9,173 nucleotides of DNA, from positions 3,820-12,992 of the forward strand of contig DXSD01000056.1 of assembly GCA_019410665.1 (NCBI GenBank). The letters are read 5' to 3'. The notes beneath the pieces are model-generated. The model worked only from the letters and a program-made list of their open reading frames with translations. It did no database searches and was not told the DNA's origin. Source of the DNA: Fusobacterium sp. Lineage in GTDB: Bacteria > Fusobacteriota > Fusobacteriia > Fusobacteriales > Fusobacteriaceae. Position 1 is the stretch's first letter. Every line of letters begins with the position of its first letter. The position numbers and the translations under genes were made by a program. This document shows positions 6,623-9,173 of this stretch, piece after piece.

Positions 6623-7720
6623 ATGAGTATCAATAATATAATTATTTATGTAATGGTTTTCTTTATGTTTGTAGGAGCTATTGATAGAGTCTTTGGGAAT
6701 AAATTTGGTTATGGAAAAAAGTTTGAAGATGGAATCATGACTATGGGAACTTTAGCTCTAGCTATGCTAGGGATAATTTCCTTTTCACCAGTTATTGCTT
6801 CTTTTTTAAAACCTATTATTGCTCCTTTTTATAAAATAATAGGAGCTGATCCAGCTATGTTTGCTGGAACTATATTAGCAAATGATATGGGGGGATACAT
6901 ACTTTCACAAGAACTAGCTCTTTCTCATGAAAGTGCAATGTTCTCTGGGTTATTTTTAAGTGCAACTATGGGAACTACCCTATCTTTTTCAATCCCTGTC
7001 GCTCTTGGAATTGTATCAAAAGAGGATGAGAAATATCTATCTAAAGGAGTTTTAGCAGGAATCTCTACAATTCCACTTGGTTGTTTTGTAGGAGGTATAT
7101 TTGCAGGATTTTCTATAAAAACACTATTTTTTAATCTTATTCCAATAATTGCTTTTACAATTATTATATGTTGGGCTCTTTTAAAATTTCCAAAAAGAGT
7201 AGCAAAAGGATTTTCTATCTTTGGAAAATTTATGTTTATACTTACCACTTTTGGACTAGCTCTTCAAATTTTAGAAACTTTAACAGGAATAGTTGTTATC
7301 AAAAATATGATCTCTATCAATGAAGGGATAAAAACAGTTGGAAGTATTGCTATAACTTTAGCAGGAGCTTTCCCTATGTTATACTTTATAACTTCTGTTT
7401 TTACTAAGCCTTTAACTGTAATAGGAAAGATGTTTAAAATAAATGAAAAATCCACTGCTGGGCTTATCGCTTCTTTAGCACATAATATTCCAATGTTTAA
7501 TATATTAAAAGAGATGGATGAAAGAGGAAAACTATTAAATATTGCTTTTTCTGTAAGTGGAGCTTTTGTATTGGGAAGTCATTTGGGATTTACAGCTGGA
7601 ATAGATAAAGAGTTAGTTTTTCCTGTCATTATAACAAAAATTGTTGGAGGAATATCTGCTATGTTTGTAGCAAACTATATATATAACAAAGAATTTAAAA
7701 ATAGAAGAGTTTTAAAATAG
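6623..7720 (+). CDS. eutH: Ethanolamine permease EutH
   Basis: 365 aa, hydrophobic throughout with about ten or eleven membrane segments. Family signatures seen include AMFAGTILANDMGGYIL (78-94), the PLGCFVGG loop (151-158), LAHNIPMF (285-292) and GSHLGFTAG (318-326). EutH lets ethanolamine into the cell for cobalamin-dependent cleavage by EutBC, particularly when external ethanolamine is low or the pH is acidic. The ribosome site AAGGAGAGG (6611-6619) is strong and fixes the start. The length is somewhat shorter than the roughly 400 residues of enterobacterial EutH, but both ends look natural. No other eut gene or carboxysome shell gene lies in the window: the upstream neighbour is a divergent outer-membrane gene and the downstream one a convergent phosphatase. 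It is therefore an isolated transporter copy here, perhaps serving a eut cluster elsewhere. Confidence 0.93.
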   Translation: MSINNIIIYVMVFFMFVGAIDRVFGNKFGYGKKFEDGIMTMGTLALAMLGIISFSPVIASFLKPIIAPFYKIIGADPAMFAGTILANDMGGYILSQELALSHESAMFSGLFLSATMGTTLSFSIPVALGIVSKEDEKYLSKGVLAGISTIPLGCFVGGIFAGFSIKTLFFNLIPIIAFTIIICWALLKFPKRVAKGFSIFGKFMFILTTFGLALQILETLTGIVVIKNMISINEGIKTVGSIAITLAGAFPMLYFITSVFTKPLTVIGKMFKINEKSTAGLIASLAHNIPMFNILKEMDERGKLLNIAFSVSGAFVLGSHLGFTAGIDKELVFPVIITKIVGGISAMFVANYIYNKEFKNRRVLK

Positions 7721-7760
7721 CTGAATAAAATATAATCAAAAAAATTTTTCTCCAAAAAAT

Positions 7761-7822
7761 AGGGAAACCCTAACCTTGGGTAAGTTAGGGTCATATGGGT
7801 TTTATTCACGTCTGTGAATCAT
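7761..7822 (+). other. Structured two-hairpin intergenic element; possible IS200/IS605-type end relic
   Basis: ACCCTAAC (7767-7774) pairs perfectly with GTTAGGGT (7784-7791) around a 9-nt loop; AAACCC (7765-7770) can alternatively pair with GGGTTT (7797-7802); and ATTCAC-GTCT-GTGAAT (7804-7819) is a perfect 6-bp tetraloop hairpin. The segment is visibly richer in G and C than its flanks, which is unusual here. No T run follows either hairpin closely on the plus strand, so it is a poor terminator. Such end hairpins recall IS200/IS605 right ends and the 3' part of TnpB guide RNAs, but no tnpA or tnpB remains; a eutH 3'-UTR structure is the alternative. Confidence 0.4.
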
Positions 7823-7957
7823 GGGTATTAGAAACAAACTGTCATTGTTCTACATTATTATGTTATCACACAATTACACAAATGTCAATGTATATTTAAT
7901 TTTTTTGATAATAATATACCCTTATATTGCTTATTCTTTAATCAATTATTTAAAACT
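7823..7957. other. AT-rich intergenic stretch without a recognisable gene
   Basis: Together with 7721-7760 this completes the 237-nt gap between eutH and the convergent HAD phosphatase gene. A 61-codon plus-strand reading frame (7821-8006) crosses it but has no ribosome site and runs into the 3' end of the opposite gene. No promoter, tRNA or repeat was identified. Confidence 0.5.
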
Positions 7958-8644
7958 TTATAATTCAACTATCTCCTTAAGCTCAAGGAGATTTTTTATT
8001 GTATAATCTATCTTTATATTATCAGTATTTGAGAGATTTTTAGGATTGTACCAACAAGTTTTTATTCCAGCTAAATTTCCCCCTTGTATATCAGCAGTTA
8101 AAGAATCTCCTACTATTAAAACTTTCTCAGGATTTTTTATCTGAGCCTTCTGAAAAATATAATCAAAATACCTTATATCAGGTTTATTATATCCCACCTC
8201 TTCAGAGATAAAAAGATACTTAAAATATTTTTCTAAATCTACCTTTCTAAGTCTATTGTACTGTATATCTTTTCCACCATTAGAAGCTACTGCTAAATCT
8301 ACCTTTCCATATAGATTTTCACAAATCTCTACAGCATTTTCTATTAAATAGGCTCCCTCTCCAAGTCTTGCTCTATATTTTGTATTAAACTCCACTGGAT
8401 CTCCACTCATATTAAACTTATTAAAAAACTCATTAAATCTAATAAAAGCTAACTCCTTCTTATCAATAAGTCCCTGCTCCAATTTTTTCCAACACTCTAT
8501 ATTTATGTGATGATAGCTTTCTAACATCTCTGAAGTACACTCATACCCATACTCTTTACAAGTTTCTTCAAGTGCCACTTTCTCTGTCATATCAAAATCC
8601 AAAAGTGTTCCATCTACATCAAATAAGATTAAATCATATTTCAT
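7958..8644 (-). CDS. yjjG: HAD-superfamily noncanonical pyrimidine nucleotidase, YjjG/YfnB family
   Basis: 228 aa, the family's normal length. HAD motif I is DVDGTL with nucleophile D9 and acid/base D11; motif II is S121 in AVASNGG; motif III is K154 in GYNKPD; motif IV is GDSLTAD with D180 and D185. The cap region with ECWKKLEQGLI (50-60) and the block TADIQGGNLAGIKTCWYNP (183-201) are typical of YjjG, which dephosphorylates nucleotides such as dUMP, dTMP and damaged pyrimidine monophosphates and cleans the nucleotide pool. The start follows AGAGGAG. It is divergent from thrB and convergent with eutH. Its last codons contain an inverted repeat that acts as a terminator on the other strand. 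The HAD fold and family are clear; the physiological substrate is inferred. Confidence 0.9.
   Translation of the reverse strand: MKYDLILFDVDGTLLDFDMTEKVALEETCKEYGYECTSEMLESYHHINIECWKKLEQGLIDKKELAFIRFNEFFNKFNMSGDPVEFNTKYRARLGEGAYLIENAVEICENLYGKVDLAVASNGGKDIQYNRLRKVDLEKYFKYLFISEEVGYNKPDIRYFDYIFQKAQIKNPEKVLIVGDSLTADIQGGNLAGIKTCWYNPKNLSNTDNIKIDYTIKNLLELKEIVEL
7971..7997 (+). terminator. Plus-strand intrinsic terminator embedded in the 3' end of the HAD gene
   Basis: ATCTCCTT (7971-7978) and AAGGAGAT (7985-7992) form a perfect 8-bp stem with a 6-nt loop, followed on the plus strand by six T (7992-7997). On the minus strand no T run follows, so it works only for transcripts coming from the eutH side. 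It lies about 250 nt past the eutH stop and inside codons for the phosphatase's LLELKEI C-terminus, giving eutH a long 3' UTR that overlaps the opposite gene. Confidence 0.75.
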
Positions 8645-8678
8645 TATATTTCTCCTCTTCTTTTTAATTTATACTTTA

Positions 8679-8687
8679 ATTATAACA
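8679..8687 (-). promoter_or_regulatory. Extended -10 promoter of the HAD nucleotidase gene
   Basis: TGTTATAAT on the minus strand (complement of 8679-8687) lies 35 nt before the ATG at 8644. No clear -35 is seen. The divergent thrB gene must have its own promoter in 8688-8740; I could not identify one with confidence (TATGAT at 8723-8728 lacks a usable -35). Confidence 0.5.
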
Positions 8688-8752
8688 TAGTTTCTAGAAA
8701 AATTTTAAAAAAAATGGTAAGATATGATGAGAATATAACTTGGAGGATAAAA

Positions 8753-9144
8753 GTGGCAGTTTATACAAAATTTACAGTTGAGGATTTAAAAGAGATATTA
8801 AAGGATTATAATCTTTTACTTCTTGATTATCATATGATAAAAAATGGAATTCTTAATACTAATTACTATTTACAATGTTTAGAGGGGAAATTTGTATTAA
8901 GAGTATTTGAAGGAGGAAGAGAAGTTTCTGAAGAGGATCAAGAATTAAGTTTTCTTTTAAAAATAAAGGATATTATCCCTTGTTGTCTTCCAATAAAAAA
9001 TATATCTTAAAAAAATTATACTATTTATAAAGGAAAGATGATAGCAATATTTCATTTTATAGAGGGAGAACCTATTAAAAATATCAATCAAAATCTATTG
9101 GTAGAGATTGGAAAATATCTTGGGAAATTACATAACTTTTCTAA
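8753..9144 (+). pseudogene. thrB: Homoserine kinase (type II, APH fold), in-frame stop and cut by contig end
   Basis: This is the N-terminal part of the APH-fold homoserine kinase, which phosphorylates homoserine in threonine synthesis. GTG 8753 is the start: GGAGG (8742-8746) lies 6 nt upstream and the product then begins M-AVYTKFTVEDLKEIL, the usual ThrB-II opening; ATG 8714 has no ribosome site. Recognisable blocks are NGILNTNYYL, FVLRVFEGGREVS and IPCCLP. TAA at 9008-9010 interrupts the frame after 85 codons, but the same frame continues without shift as KNYTIYKGKMIAIFHFIEGE and on to IGKYLGKLHNF, family sequence up to 9144. So a single base (for example GAA or AAA to TAA) accounts for the break. 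It may be a true nonsense mutation or a low-coverage error beside the adapter-contaminated end. Confidence 0.8.
9008..9010 (+). other. Premature TAA stop inside thrB
   Basis: TAA between the IPCCLPIKNIS segment and the in-frame continuation starting KNYTIYKG. No frame change is needed to rejoin the two halves, so a substitution rather than an indel is implied. It sits at the left edge of an A-rich run (9009-9015), 135 nt from the adapter junction. Confidence 0.8.
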
Positions 9145-9173
9145 CTGTCTCTTATACACATCTCCGAGCCCAC
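9145..9173. other. Illumina Nextera transposase adapter contamination
   Basis: CTGTCTCTTATACACATCT (9145-9163) is exactly the reverse complement of the 19-bp Tn5 mosaic end used in Nextera libraries, followed by CCGAGCCCAC (9164-9173), the beginning of the read-2 side adapter. These bases are not part of the genome. Genuine sequence ends at about 9144. Confidence 0.98.

Noticed and set aside
6925..7248. 107-aa minus-strand reading frame inside eutH
   Set aside because: Entirely antisense to a strongly supported membrane protein; composition is a mirror of the eutH codons.
7761..7822. tRNA or known riboswitch
   Set aside because: No cloverleaf, T-loop or CCA end, and no aptamer core that I recognise; it also lies downstream, not upstream, of a plus-strand gene.
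7821..8006. 61-aa hydrophobic plus-strand reading frame after eutH
   Set aside because: No ribosome site before its ATG; it reads through AT-rich noncoding DNA and the terminator hairpin, and ends opposite the HAD gene's 3' codons.
8714..8752. ATG 8714 as the thrB start
   Set aside because: No ribosome site precedes it and the extra 13 residues do not belong to the family; GTG 8753 has GGAGG at ideal spacing.

Overview
The window is AT-rich throughout, with short intergenic gaps, strong AGGAGG-type ribosome sites and recurrent TGnTATAAT promoters. It carries outer-membrane beta-barrel genes, an autotransporter domain, a type II homoserine kinase, EutH and a BdhA-type alcohol dehydrogenase. 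A low-GC diderm anaerobe of the Fusobacterium type fits best. This is inferred from protein resemblance and base composition; no rRNA is present to confirm it. The piece looks like a whole short draft contig, because its last 29 bases (9145-9173) are Illumina Nextera transposase adapter, not genomic DNA.

Layout. Positions 29-56 hold a plus-strand intrinsic terminator of a unit lying left of the window. Positions 178-4594 (minus strand) form a compact four-gene operon: a COG2509-type FAD oxidoreductase with a TTG start, an iron-dependent butanol-type dehydrogenase, a BAX-inhibitor-1/YetJ membrane protein, and an autotransporter barrel with almost no passenger. Gaps are only 9-15 nt. A promoter lies at 4635-4663 and a minus-strand terminator at 85-129. 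Next is a monocistronic HU gene (4698-4970) with its own promoter and terminator. Then, still on the minus strand, come a small catalytic-domain-only tyrosine recombinase (frameshifted at an eight-A tract near its start) and, upstream of it, an unrecognised outer-membrane protein with an acidic stalk.

At 6531-6622 a divergent promoter region separates that outer-membrane gene from eutH (plus strand, ethanolamine permease), which stands without other eut genes. After eutH a 237-nt gap contains a two-hairpin structured element (7761-7822), and a plus-strand terminator is embedded in the 3' end of the next gene. That gene is a minus-strand YjjG-type HAD nucleotidase (7958-8644). The last gene is homoserine kinase thrB, starting at a GTG, interrupted by an in-frame TAA at 9008-9010 and cut by the contig end.

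No new defence system, CRISPR array or complete mobile element is visible. The items most worth a second look are the homopolymer-disrupted recombinase beside a surface-protein gene, the structured element after eutH, and the thrB stop codon next to the adapter-contaminated end.
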